DNA from: Candidatus Peregrinibacteria bacterium
GTDB taxonomy: Bacteria; Patescibacteriota; Gracilibacteria; Peribacterales; Peribacteraceae
Direction: 5' to 3'
NCBI GenBank assembly: GCA_030649955.1
Contig: JAUSFD010000003.1
Coordinates: 1-64,000 of the forward strand
Length of the DNA stretch: 64,000 nucleotides
The notes beneath the pieces were generated by a model. That model made no database searches. It was not told the origin of the DNA and saw nothing but the letters and a program-made list of their open reading frames with translations. This document shows, piece by piece, positions 6,197 to 13,949 of the stretch (position 1 is the first letter of the stretch; every line of letters starts with the position of its first letter). The translations under genes and the position numbers were made by a program.

Positions 6197-7924
6197 CCAC
6201 TCGCGGAACTTCCCGATCGTGAGGTCGAAGGGAAAGGTCTTCCCCTCCATAGTGAGTTCGAGGATATCGCCGGTTTCTGCGTTGTAGAGGAAATCAAACG
6301 AGCGCTCACCGTCCGCCGTTGCGAAGAGGATGCCCTTCACCGTTGCCGTCCCCGGGGCGCCTGCCGCTATCGTCGTCTGGACTGTGAAGAGTGCACCGGC
6401 ATCACGCATCGCACTGTACGTCTCGCTCTCCACCGCTTCCGGAGAGAGATGCGATTGCGGAATCTGTTCCTCAGATACTTCTGCGGAAGGAACAATTTCC
6501 ACTGCGGCAGGTGGAGGAGGAGAAACGCGATCGATGCTCACCTGATCGCGTGCGCGCAGGGCATCGAGCGTTTCACGATCATCCGAGGAGAGGGAATCTG
6601 CGTAGGGCTCCGTGAGCGACAGGAGAGTCTGTACGTAGCGCTGGGCGCGCTCGGGGTACCCCTGATCGTCGAAAGTGCGAAGAGCGAAGGCAGTGATACG
6701 TATGAGTGATGTAAGGAACGCGGGGCGATCGGTCGTGGCAGCGAGGAACCCCTTCACCTCTTCTGCCCAGCGCTCCACAACGAAGGCTGGTGTCGCTTCC
6801 GGGAGCGTATCGGCTGCGGGGAATGCGAGGATGCGGAATTGAGAAGCGGCATCGGGAGTCTCTGACGGAGAGATCTGCGTCCAGGTGTGGGAGCGCAGCG
6901 TTGGATGTAGGGAAGCGACGATGAGGAACGTAGAGTCCTCGAGGAGGATTGGCAAAAGGTGCGTCATGATGGGTGCGCTGTCTGCTGCATCTGCCGCGAG
7001 TGGGGGCAAGATTCTCCAACGGAGCGCTGACTGTGCTATTGACTCGCTGTACTGCGGATCGGCGAAGAGGGCACTCACCCCCTCGACATCAGCCTCTTCC
7101 ACGAGCCAACGCAGGTATCCGAACAGGGCTCCTGTCCTCTCTTCCTGCATGCGCTTCTCCGCGAGCGGAAGGCGGAAGGAAGAAGCAATATCGATCGACG
7201 ATGGAGGTGCGCTCCGCGCAGAGGGGAGAATTCCCTCGACACTCCTCAGAGCATCGGGAATAGCGGTGAGCTTCTCCTCGAGGAAATCCCGCGGTACGCG
7301 CTGTGGGAGTTGCAGGAGCTCTTCCGTGGGAGCAACCGGAACACTGGAAGCTCCACGCCACTGCATGGAGACGGGGATGAGGAAGAAGCGACCGTTCGTC
7401 TCCAGGATCACCGGAACATCGAGAGCCACGACCGTGACGATCTCCCCGTGCTTCACTGCATAGAATGCCCCTGCAAATGCACTCGCGACGATGTCACCAA
7501 AGGAAATGCGGACGCTGCCTGGACCGGCAATAATCGCCCCTCCTTCCTCCAGTCGAAGCTGACCTCCTTCACTCGTCAGTTGCGCACCAGAATCGGGGAG
7601 TGCGCGTGTACCATCTGGGGAAGCCACAATCTCCATGTCGTCTTCCACTACAGTATCGCCCACAATCGATGCGCGGATGTTCTGCGCATGGACGCCCAGG
7701 CTTGTGGAGAGGAGAGCGACAACGAGAACGGGGGCGACAACCCAGTGCCGGTGAAGCTCATGGGCACCACGGCCAGGGCCTCTTGACTGCGCGTCTTTGG
7801 CGCGCGAGCGGAACCCGGCGTAGCGAACTTCCTCCCGTTCCGATGCATCCATTCCTGACTTCACGGTTAAGGCCTCGGGCGAAGACGGGTGAATGCCTGA
7901 AATTGTGTGTGTGTTCATATGCAT
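6176..7924 (-). CDS. Large membrane-anchored secreted protein, lineage-specific
   Basis: The product is 582 residues from the ATG at 7924. A 60-residue cytosolic basic N-terminus precedes one membrane helix (HWVVAPVLVVALLSTSLGVHAQ). The exported part starts with a beta-rich segment (GGQLRLEEGGAIIAGPGSVR, residues about 120-140) reminiscent of FecR-like domains. A long helical region and a Pro-rich linker (VSPPPPAAVEIVPS) follow. I start at 7924 because an AGAGGA-like sequence and a TACAAT box lie just upstream; ATGs at 7936 and 7918 are alternatives. The function is unknown. Its 3' end overlaps the convergent B3/B4 gene by 21 bp. Confidence 0.75.
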   Translation of the reverse strand: MHMNTHTISGIHPSSPEALTVKSGMDASEREEVRYAGFRSRAKDAQSRGPGRGAHELHRHWVVAPVLVVALLSTSLGVHAQNIRASIVGDTVVEDDMEIVASPDGTRALPDSGAQLTSEGGQLRLEEGGAIIAGPGSVRISFGDIVASAFAGAFYAVKHGEIVTVVALDVPVILETNGRFFLIPVSMQWRGASSVPVAPTEELLQLPQRVPRDFLEEKLTAIPDALRSVEGILPSARSAPPSSIDIASSFRLPLAEKRMQEERTGALFGYLRWLVEEADVEGVSALFADPQYSESIAQSALRWRILPPLAADAADSAPIMTHLLPILLEDSTFLIVASLHPTLRSHTWTQISPSETPDAASQFRILAFPAADTLPEATPAFVVERWAEEVKGFLAATTDRPAFLTSLIRITAFALRTFDDQGYPERAQRYVQTLLSLTEPYADSLSSDDRETLDALRARDQVSIDRVSPPPPAAVEIVPSAEVSEEQIPQSHLSPEAVESETYSAMRDAGALFTVQTTIAAGAPGTATVKGILFATADGERSFDFLYNAETGDILELTMEGKTFPFDLTIGKFREWLAGGVK

Positions 7925-7934
7925 TTTTCCTCTC

Positions 7935-7940
7935 ATTGTA
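7935..7940 (-). promoter_or_regulatory. -10 box of the 6176-7924 gene
   Basis: TACAAT on the minus strand lies 10 nt before the ATG at 7924, and a GAGAGGA-like site falls between them. Confidence 0.5.
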
Positions 7941-8050
7941 GCAGAGAAACAGCATTCGCGGAACCGCCGATAACTTGCATACATGCAGAAAGAGTTTCCT
8001 CATATACAGCACAATTTCCATTGCACGAGTAGTGATCTCAGAGGGTGCCG

Positions 8051-8056
8051 TATAGA
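8051..8056 (+). promoter_or_regulatory. -10 box of ruvC
   Basis: TATAGA ends 8 nt before the ruvC ATG (gap CTCCCATC), with no Shine-Dalgarno. Confidence 0.5.
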
Positions 8057-8064
8057 CTCCCATC

Positions 8065-8571
8065 ATGCGAATCCTCGGGATCGACCCCGGCCTCGCGACG
8101 GTCGGCATCGGCATCGTGGATGTCCGCTCCTCCCATGACATGACGGCTGTGGAGTGGATGACGATCACCACCCCCGCCGGTATGCGAAGCGAGGAGCGTT
8201 TGGGGGAGATCTTCCGAGACCTCACGAAACTGATCCAGGAAGTGAAACCCGATCTCGCGGTCGTCGAGAAGCTCTTCTTCGCCACGAACAAACGGACGGC
8301 GATGGACGTGGCGCAGGCGCGCGGTGTGATCCTCCTTTCGCTGACAGAAGCCGCGATCCCCCTCCTGGAACCGACGCCGCTGCAACTCAAATCCTGCATC
8401 GCCGGGTACGGTGCAGCGCCCAAGGATCAGGTGCTCGACATGATCGTACGCACACTCAAGCTCACGACGATCCCCACCCCCGACGACGCAGCAGATGCCC
8501 TGGGCCTCGCTCTGTACGGCGCTCTCAATCACCGCCTCGCGGCACTCGTCGATGGAAGGAAAACATGGTAG
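8065..8571 (+). CDS. ruvC: Crossover junction endodeoxyribonuclease RuvC
   Basis: RuvC resolves Holliday junctions made by RuvAB. The 168-residue product has the RNase-H-like fold signature MRILGIDPGLATVGIGIVD with catalytic Asp7. It also has Glu68 in VVEKLFF and the C-terminal acidic pair Asp141/Asp144 in DDAADALGLA. All four catalytic acids are present. The stop codon TAG (8569-8571) forms part of the TAGAAT box of the next gene, 12 bp away. No ruvA or ruvB lies in the window. Confidence 0.96.
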   Translation: MRILGIDPGLATVGIGIVDVRSSHDMTAVEWMTITTPAGMRSEERLGEIFRDLTKLIQEVKPDLAVVEKLFFATNKRTAMDVAQARGVILLSLTEAAIPLLEPTPLQLKSCIAGYGAAPKDQVLDMIVRTLKLTTIPTPDDAADALGLALYGALNHRLAALVDGRKTW

Positions 8572-8574
8572 AAT
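8569..8574 (+). promoter_or_regulatory. -10 box of the cytidine-deaminase gene, overlapping the ruvC stop
   Basis: TAGAAT preceded by TGG (extended -10 style) lies 9 nt before the ATG at 8584. Its first three bases are the ruvC stop codon. Confidence 0.45.
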
Positions 8575-8583
8575 GGGGGGAAC

Positions 8584-9003
8584 ATGCAGACCCCTCTCCG
8601 TCCCGACGATGCAGAGCTCATCGAGAGTGCGAAGGCGCTACTCGCGGAGCGTTTCGATTCCGATCGACACATCGTCGCAGCTGCACTGCGCACAGCGGAG
8701 GGGAAGATCTACACAGGAATGAGCGTGCGGGCATCCATTGGTCGCATGTCCGTGTGCGCGGAGGTGATCGTCCTCGGTGAAGCGCTCTCGCGTGGAGAGA
8801 AGGCATTCACAACGATCGTCGCAGTGTGGTACCCAGAGAACAAACCTGCGCTGGGAGCCGCCATCGCCCCACCGTGCGGCATGTGCCGGGAACTCCTCTG
8901 TGATTATTCCCCGGGGATCGAAGTCCTGGTCAGTGAAGAGGACCGCATCGTTCGAGAGCACCTCGCAACACTCCTCCCGCACAGGTGCGTGCATCCACAT
9001 TGA
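8584..9003 (+). CDS. Cytidine deaminase family protein
   Basis: The 139-residue size and zinc-site motifs fit the homotetrameric cytidine deaminase class. CAE at 58-60 gives the ligand Cys and proton-shuttling Glu, and PPCGMCRE at 96-103 supplies the other two Cys. The likely reaction is deamination of cytidine or deoxycytidine to the uridine form for pyrimidine salvage; blasticidin-S deaminase-like specificity cannot be excluded by eye. It follows ruvC after 12 bp and ends directly against the stop of the convergent PH-like gene (TGA at 9001, complement of stop at 9004). Confidence 0.88.
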   Translation: MQTPLRPDDAELIESAKALLAERFDSDRHIVAAALRTAEGKIYTGMSVRASIGRMSVCAEVIVLGEALSRGEKAFTTIVAVWYPENKPALGAAIAPPCGMCRELLCDYSPGIEVLVSEEDRIVREHLATLLPHRCVHPH

Positions 9004-9642
9004 TCAATCGCGCTTGCCGCGAGGCTTCAGGACGAATGGCTTGAGCGTACTGACATTCCCGCTGCGGATGGCTGCATCCGCCTTGTCGAGGTAGTGCTTG
9101 AGATCACTCGCGTACGGGAGTGATGGGTAGCAGGCTTCCAGTTGCGCATCGGCAGTACCGTAGCGAATGCAGACGGCACGGGAACCGGCGACGAGATCGA
9201 ACATAGTCTTCCCGCCGAGCACGCTCTCCTGGTACTGGCTCCACTTGACTGTCCGGAGTGACGTGTGGAGGACGGACCCGCCACTGCGAACCAGAACGCG
9301 CTCGCGGATTGCCGCCCCCGACTTCGTGATCACCGTGGGACCGGAGGGGTATTGCAGGAGGATCCTCTCCGTGGTGACACTGAGAGAAGATACGCGCCAG
9401 TGAGACCATCGCCGGAGCCACACCGCGAGGAGGCTCACGATGAGAACGATGCTCACTGCCAGCCCTATCGACCCCGTCCATCCAAGAATGCCGAACACGA
9501 TGGCGATGACGAGCGCGAGCGGGATACCGACGATCAGACCGTCTACGACACCGCGCAGCAGACTCCACACAAGAAACGCCGAGGACGGTCGAACGGAACA
9601 CAGGAGCCGTTCGGCGTCATGGAGGTGCAAGCGCTGATCCAT
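9004..9642 (-). CDS. Membrane protein with PH-like domain
   Basis: The 212-residue product has two membrane helices near residues 35-75 (GIPLALVIAIVFGILGW, then LAVSIVLIVSLLAVWL). A beta-rich domain follows, beginning VSSLSVTTERILLQYPSG. Two-helix plus PH-like (bPH2/DUF304-type) layout is common for bacterial membrane proteins of unclear role. The ATG at 9642 has TAGAAT 6 nt upstream. It abuts the convergent deaminase gene with no intergenic base. Confidence 0.7.
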   Translation of the reverse strand: MDQRLHLHDAERLLCSVRPSSAFLVWSLLRGVVDGLIVGIPLALVIAIVFGILGWTGSIGLAVSIVLIVSLLAVWLRRWSHWRVSSLSVTTERILLQYPSGPTVITKSGAAIRERVLVRSGGSVLHTSLRTVKWSQYQESVLGGKTMFDLVAGSRAVCIRYGTADAQLEACYPSLPYASDLKHYLDKADAAIRSGNVSTLKPFVLKPRGKRD

Positions 9643-9648
9643 AGAATG

Positions 9649-9654
9649 ATTCTA
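9649..9654 (-). promoter_or_regulatory. -10 box of the PH-like gene
   Basis: TAGAAT on the minus strand with a 6-nt gap (CATTCT) to the ATG at 9642. Confidence 0.6.
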
Positions 9655-9683
9655 CCAGACTGTGTGCGGCAACTCCTTCCGCG

Positions 9684-9780
9684 ATGGCTATGAGCTGTGA
9701 GCTTTGGGCTTTGGGCTGTGAGTGGTGATATCGAGAAGAACAAGGCCTGACCGCTCATCGCTCAAAGCTCATCGCTCATC
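9684..9780. repeat. Variable-word inverted repeat, TGAGCTT type
   Basis: The left arm (9684-9722) strings words like TATGAGC, TGTGAGC and TTTGGGC. The right arm (9752-9780) is the reverse-complement family (GCTCATC, GCTCAAA). The right arm ends 10 bp from the recF stop. Confidence 0.8.
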
Positions 9781-9789
9781 AAAACACCA

Positions 9790-10902
9790 CTAGTGAACAG
9801 CTGTTCCAGCTCTTGCTACCGCTCCCTCTTTCACCTCCCACACCGTCCCTCCCTCTACCGTTGGCGGAACATGCGCAGAGGTCATGAGCACCTGATAGCC
9901 CCGGAACGCGCTGAGGAGTCGTCGCTGGTGCTCCGCATCCAACTCAGAGAGAACGTCGTCGAGGAGGATGACAGGCTTCTCGCCCCGTCGTACTTCCAGG
10001 AACGATGCCTGGAGGAAGAGGAGTGCGAGCACGTACGTCCGCTGCTGTCCGCGAGATGCGAACGAGTGGAGCGGGCGGTCGTCGACGCGGATTTGCCAGT
10101 CGTCACGGTGCGGGCCGACAGTCGTGGACTGGAGGAGGATGTCGCGCTCAGCAGACGCGGCGAAGAGTGTGAGGAGCTCAGCCTCAAGTGCAGCAGGTTC
10201 ACACTGCGTCCCGCGCCGCTCGTAGTGGAGCTCGATGTCTCCCCTCTCTCCCAGGGACTCTACTTCGCCCTCGAGCGAGAGGCGAAAGATTTCCATGAGC
10301 TCCAGCCGCGCGATCGTCACCGCAGCGCCCGTGCGTGCGAGAGTTGCATCCCACGCGCTCAGGTCCTCGCGGTTCGCTTCGCCAGCAGCAACACGCTTCA
10401 GCAAGGCATTGCGCTGCTTGAGCGCCTTTTGATAATCCGTGAGTGCGGCGAAGTACTCCGGAGCCACCTGGCAGAGGAGCTGATCCAGGAAACGCCGGCG
10501 TTCCGCCGGCGGACCGACGAAGAGCGAGAGGTCCTGTGGAAGGAAGAGCACGATAGGCAGCTGCCCCACGAGGGCACTCCCCTGCACGCGCACACCATTG
10601 ATGAAGCAGGCTTTCTGCTTACGGGGGAGCTCCTGGCTCACCACTTCGATCTCCTTCTCCTCGTTCTGCTCGCTGATGCAGCGCGCACTGACGCGGTAGA
10701 ATTCCGTGCGCCACTGCCGCAGGTGCTCCTCCTCGAGCGTGAGGAAGGACTTGCTGAGCGAGAGAATGGACACTGCTTCGAGGATGTTCGTCTTTCCGCT
10801 CCCGTTGGGACCTACAAAGATGTGCACATCTGATACCGAGCAGTCGATCGTCTCGTCGGCGTAGTTACGGAACTGCCGGAGGGTGAGCGTGTGGATGCGC
10901 AT
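9790..10902 (-). CDS. recF: DNA replication and repair protein RecF
   Basis: RecF is an SMC-like ATPase that loads RecA at gaps through RecOR. The product is 370 residues from the ATG at 10902 (MRIHTLTLRQFRNY), the canonical family start; an open extension to 11019 is ignored. The Walker A GPNGSGKT is at 31-38. The region FASRGQQRTYVLALL holds the signature, and ILLDDVLSELD is Walker B. It lies 14 bp downstream of the NUDIX gene on the same strand, so the two are probably co-transcribed. It is not next to dnaA/dnaN in this window. Confidence 0.94.
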   Translation of the reverse strand: MRIHTLTLRQFRNYADETIDCSVSDVHIFVGPNGSGKTNILEAVSILSLSKSFLTLEEEHLRQWRTEFYRVSARCISEQNEEKEIEVVSQELPRKQKACFINGVRVQGSALVGQLPIVLFLPQDLSLFVGPPAERRRFLDQLLCQVAPEYFAALTDYQKALKQRNALLKRVAAGEANREDLSAWDATLARTGAAVTIARLELMEIFRLSLEGEVESLGERGDIELHYERRGTQCEPAALEAELLTLFAASAERDILLQSTTVGPHRDDWQIRVDDRPLHSFASRGQQRTYVLALLFLQASFLEVRRGEKPVILLDDVLSELDAEHQRRLLSAFRGYQVLMTSAHVPPTVEGGTVWEVKEGAVARAGTAVH

Positions 10903-10916
10903 GGAGAAGAGTGCAC

Positions 10917-11390
10917 TCACCCCTCCGCGAGCGAGACTCCCTCCTGGAGGAGCTCCTCGACGAGAGTCAGGTAGGGTTTGCGCTTGAGGTACCGCTTCAG
11001 TTCGGACGGGTAGATCCATACATGATTGTCGATCTCCTTCTCATCGACGCGGATGCTTGCATCACTCGGTGCCATGGCATAGATGTAGGAAATGCACTGA
11101 CCGCAGACGTTGTCTGGGCGAAAGCGACGGTAAGACGCGGGAAAATCGTACTTGTAGCACTTCTCGCTCTTCCCCAGCACGCTGACCCCCTGGATTCCCG
11201 CCTCCTCGAAGAGCTCACGGAGCGCTGCCTGCTCGACATTCTCCCCTTCCTCGATGCCCCCCTGCGGGAGCTGCCACGCATCGCGTCGCCGCGGCTTATG
11301 GAGGAGCAGCAGCTGGTAGGGTTCGCCCGTATCCCCCTTCGCTTTCCGGAGGAGCAGGATAGAAGCCGCTTGGCGGTAGATGTCCGTCAC
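10917..11390 (-). CDS. NUDIX hydrolase (RppH/Ap4A-hydrolase-like)
   Basis: The 157-residue product carries a complete Nudix box at residues 44-66 (GGIEEGE, then REL-FEEAGI). WQLPQGG before it is typical of RppH/NudH-type enzymes acting on 5'-triphosphorylated RNA or diadenosine polyphosphates. Substrate cannot be decided by eye. The start codon is GTG at 11390; a TATAGT box 6 nt upstream supports it. It heads a probable two-gene unit with recF. An RppH role would be interesting in a genome rich in leaderless transcripts, but that is inference. Confidence 0.88.
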   Translation of the reverse strand: MTDIYRQAASILLLRKAKGDTGEPYQLLLLHKPRRRDAWQLPQGGIEEGENVEQAALRELFEEAGIQGVSVLGKSEKCYKYDFPASYRRFRPDNVCGQCISYIYAMAPSDASIRVDEKEIDNHVWIYPSELKRYLKRKPYLTLVEELLQEGVSLAEG

Positions 11391-11396
11391 GGGAGA

Positions 11397-11402
11397 ACTA
11401 TA
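11397..11402 (-). promoter_or_regulatory. -10 box of the NUDIX-recF unit
   Basis: TATAGT on the minus strand, 6 nt before a GTG start at 11390. Confidence 0.6.
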
Positions 11403-11435
11403 GGCGTTCAGGCCTGGAATGAGCTAGCCACGCTT

Positions 11436-11602
11436 GAAAAAAACCCAAAACACAAAACCCAAAGCCCAAATAACTCCAAAGTTCCAAATCTCAAAAATCA
11501 AAGTCAGGCTTTACACTGCTCCCTAGTGTTGTTTGTGATTTGTGCTTTGAAATTGGAGGTTGGAACTTTTTTGGGTTTTGGGTTTTGGGTTTTGTGATTT
11601 TT
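11436..11602. repeat. Variable-word inverted repeat, AAACCC type
   Basis: The left arm (11436-11502) holds AAACCCAAAACACAAAACCC-like words. The right arm (about 11545-11602) returns them as TTTGGGTTTTGGGTTTTGGG. It fills the gap between the NUDIX start and the L33 stop. Confidence 0.8.
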
Positions 11603-11649
11603 CCCCGTACTTCAACAAGTACAGAAACCCTTCACCGTGGCGATAACTA

Positions 11650-11838
11650 TCAGCTCGAGTGCTTCTCCTCCTTCAACTTCACAGGGACTCGCTTCCTGCA
11701 CTCTGGGCAGAACTTCGCGACCTTGAAGTCCTTCCAGCCGATACCCTTGGAGTTCTGACGGTGCAGCCGGACGGTCCCGACGCGGTTCCCCGACTCAGTG
11801 CAGTACATGGCGAAAACGGTGCGCTTTCCTCTTGGCAT
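11650..11838 (-). CDS. rpmG: 50S ribosomal protein L33-like
   Basis: The 62-residue basic product has the L33 layout. A Cys near the N-terminus (YCTESGN) is followed by a middle segment typical of L33 strands. The C-terminal zinc-knuckle half KFCPECRKRVPVKLKEEK closes it. The first CxxC pair is degenerate (CTES), so zinc binding may be partial, as in the C-minus L33 type. The ATG at 11838 has TAGAGT 9 nt upstream. The open frame on the opposite strand is a shadow. Confidence 0.82.
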   Translation of the reverse strand: MPRGKRTVFAMYCTESGNRVGTVRLHRQNSKGIGWKDFKVAKFCPECRKRVPVKLKEEKHSS

Positions 11839-11847
11839 AACAGCGAC

Positions 11848-11853
11848 ACTCTA
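11848..11853 (-). promoter_or_regulatory. -10 box of rpmG
   Basis: TAGAGT on the minus strand, 9 nt before the ATG at 11838. Confidence 0.45.
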
Positions 11854-12744
11854 TCGGGAGAACGCAAGCAGCGCAAGCCCTGCGAAAACAGCGGAGAAGC
11901 TGAAAATTTTGATGGTTACCGAATAGGCGGTGAGGATCTCCCGCGGGGCAAACCGTGGGAAGAGCCGGACACAGAAATAGGCAAGTGCGAGGACGATGAA
12001 GGGCTGGATGTTACCGACGACGGCGACGAGGGAGAGGGGCCCTACAGCGAAGGCTGCGCTCGTGAGGACCGTCGCCGTGAGGAAGAGGGCAATGACCGAT
12101 CCGCTGATCACCCAGAAGCGCAGATCCGACCGGGGAAGGAAGGTGAGGATGCGACGTCGGAATGCGGGCACGAAGCAAGGGGAGAAGAACGCCGTGCATT
12201 CGCGTCCGAGGAGCGACCAGAGGGAGACCGCGATGATGCTATCGCCATTCCGTAGTGCAACCTCCTGCACGAAGTAGAACGGCGTGTAGAGGAGTGCGAG
12301 GAATGGGAGCAGGAGAAGTGACCGCGCGGCAGTGACGCGTCTCTGCCAGAGGGAGAGCGCCACAGCTCCGGCGAATACCAAGACAGCACCAGCGGTCTGC
12401 AGGGCCGTCCACGATTCACTGAGGACGACGACGCCGAGCACGCTCAGGAATACGGAGAGGATCGCCCAAGCGATGTTTGTGACGGAGACATCCATCGCTT
12501 CGAGTACGCGGAAGAACACGAGGTCACCCGTGTACGCGACGACTCCGGCACCCACGAGCATGACGACGTATGCAGGGGGTGTGGGGAAGAGGATCGCAGT
12601 AGTGAGGAGCGTAGGCACCGTGAAGCAGCTCTGCGTCCACATCAGGATGATGGGGTGCTTCTCGTAGTGGTGCACGAGGAGCGAATCGAGAACATTGACC
12701 CCTGCCCACAAGGTGACTGCCAGGCACTGGAGGAGGAGCCACAT
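11851..12744 (-). CDS. EamA/DMT-family transporter
   Basis: From the ATG at 12744 (MWLLLQCLAVTLWAGVN) the product is 297 residues with about ten membrane helices in two halves, the drug/metabolite transporter pattern. A signature-like stretch is VTNIAWAILSVFLSVLG in the first half. Its substrate cannot be predicted. The frame is open upstream to 13050, but that part is an antisense shadow of trxB. TATACT lies 6 nt before the chosen start. Its stop is only 13 bp from the rpmG start. Confidence 0.85.
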   Translation of the reverse strand: MWLLLQCLAVTLWAGVNVLDSLLVHHYEKHPIILMWTQSCFTVPTLLTTAILFPTPPAYVVMLVGAGVVAYTGDLVFFRVLEAMDVSVTNIAWAILSVFLSVLGVVVLSESWTALQTAGAVLVFAGAVALSLWQRRVTAARSLLLLPFLALLYTPFYFVQEVALRNGDSIIAVSLWSLLGRECTAFFSPCFVPAFRRRILTFLPRSDLRFWVISGSVIALFLTATVLTSAAFAVGPLSLVAVVGNIQPFIVLALAYFCVRLFPRFAPREILTAYSVTIKIFSFSAVFAGLALLAFSR

Positions 12745-12750
12745 GACGAG

Positions 12751-12756
12751 AGTATA
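12751..12756 (-). promoter_or_regulatory. -10 box of the EamA gene
   Basis: TATACT on the minus strand with a 6-nt gap (CTCGTC) to the ATG at 12744. Confidence 0.6.
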
Positions 12757-12802
12757 CCGTGCGGATCTGTGAAAATGTTCGATGCAGTACCACTTGTAGT
12801 AT

Positions 12803-12860
12803 GGGCTACGAGCTACGAGCTTCGAGAAAGATACGTGCCCATCGCTCGAAGCTGGAAGCT
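12803..12860. repeat. Variable-word inverted repeat, GAGCTACGAGCTTC type
   Basis: AGCTACGAGCTTCGAG on the left is mirrored by CTCGAAGCTGGAAGCT on the right (13 of 16). The right arm ends at the first base of the trxB stop codon region. Confidence 0.7.
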
Positions 12861-13780
12861 CACTTCGTCGCCAGATAGGTAAATACACTATTCGCCGCCA
12901 CCGTCGCCTCCCCCGCCGCAGTAGTGAACTGGGCGAAGTGGTTAGAGGCGCTCGTGACGTCTCCCGCTCCGTAGACACCGGGAACATTTGTGCGCATCGT
13001 GTCATCCACCTTGAGGAATCCCCGCTCATCGAGGGCGCAACCAAGCTCAAGGGGGAGCTTCACCGAAGGATTGGAGCCAATTTCGATGAAGACACCGTCG
13101 AGGGTGAGCGTATCGGAACCATTGAAGGGTGCACTCAGCTTGAGCCCCGTGACCTTCTCCTTTCCGAGGACTTCCAGAGGCGTGCGCTCGAGGACGAACA
13201 CCACGTTCGGACGTGCCTTCACACGGTCAACCCAGTACGGCTCAGCGCGGAATTCGCTGCGGCGGTGAACCAGGTACACGGTCTTCGCCACTTGCGCGGC
13301 AATGGCCGCTCCCTCCACAGCGCTATCCCCTCCCCCGATCACCGCGACCGTCTTGTTCCGGTAGAAGAACGCATCGCAGGTCGCGCAGTACGTGACCCCC
13401 TTCCCACTGAACTCCACTTCACCAGCAATTCCCAAGTGCCGTTTCTCTGATCCCGTTGCGAAGATGATCGTCTTCCCCTCCGCGGTCTTCCCATTCTGGT
13501 AGGTAAGCCGGAATCCGCCGCTGATCTTCTCGATCTTCTCAATTTTGACCACCTCGTAGGTCACGATATCTCCGAAGCTCAAGGCATGCTTCTTGAAGTT
13601 CTCCATGAGATCGGGCCCCTTGATGTCGATGATCCCGGGCCAGTTCCCCACTTCGGCAGCGGTGAGCCCCATCCCCCCCTCCTCCGCCCCCACGAGGAGC
13701 GTCTTCAGCTTGTACCGCGCAGTGTAGACAGCGGCGGTGTAGCCGGCGCAGCCGAGGCCAACGATGATGACGTCGAACAT
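12860..13780 (-). CDS. trxB: Thioredoxin reductase
   Basis: NADPH-dependent flavoprotein that reduces thioredoxin. The 306-residue product starts MFDVIIVGLGCAGYTAAV (FAD-binding GxGxxG at 8-13, with Cys replacing the usual Pro). It has the redox pair CATC at 132-135, the NADPH-binding GGGDSA at 149-154 and the C-terminal YGAGDVTSASNHF. The family-typical start is the ATG at 13780; an extension to 13903 is ignored. TACGCT lies 7 nt upstream. No thioredoxin gene lies in the window, but a DsbA-like protein and a DsbD-like fusion occur at 27-30 kb. Confidence 0.95.
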   Translation of the reverse strand: MFDVIIVGLGCAGYTAAVYTARYKLKTLLVGAEEGGMGLTAAEVGNWPGIIDIKGPDLMENFKKHALSFGDIVTYEVVKIEKIEKISGGFRLTYQNGKTAEGKTIIFATGSEKRHLGIAGEVEFSGKGVTYCATCDAFFYRNKTVAVIGGGDSAVEGAAIAAQVAKTVYLVHRRSEFRAEPYWVDRVKARPNVVFVLERTPLEVLGKEKVTGLKLSAPFNGSDTLTLDGVFIEIGSNPSVKLPLELGCALDERGFLKVDDTMRTNVPGVYGAGDVTSASNHFAQFTTAAGEATVAANSVFTYLATK

Positions 13781-13835
13781 CGGTGTAAGCGTAGGGAATT
13801 TCTGAGCGAGGTGCAAAGTGTTGGCATCGAGAAAG

Positions 13836-13949
13836 GAGACCGACGAGACCGAGGATTCCGAAGAGTCCGAGGAACAGTCACCCACATCCCGGGAGTGGTG
13901 CATGTTTCGTTCGTCGGTCTCCTCGGTCTCGTCGGACTCTTCTGAATCC
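13836..13949. repeat. Variable-word inverted repeat, GACCGA type
   Basis: The left arm (13836-13874) is made of GAGACCGA/GAGTCCGA words. The right arm (13908-13949) is their reverse complement (TCGGTCTC, TCGGACTC). The right arm ends on the base before the gdhA stop at 13950. Confidence 0.85.

Noticed and set aside
9793-10833. 346-residue plus-strand ORF
   Set aside because: Antisense of recF.
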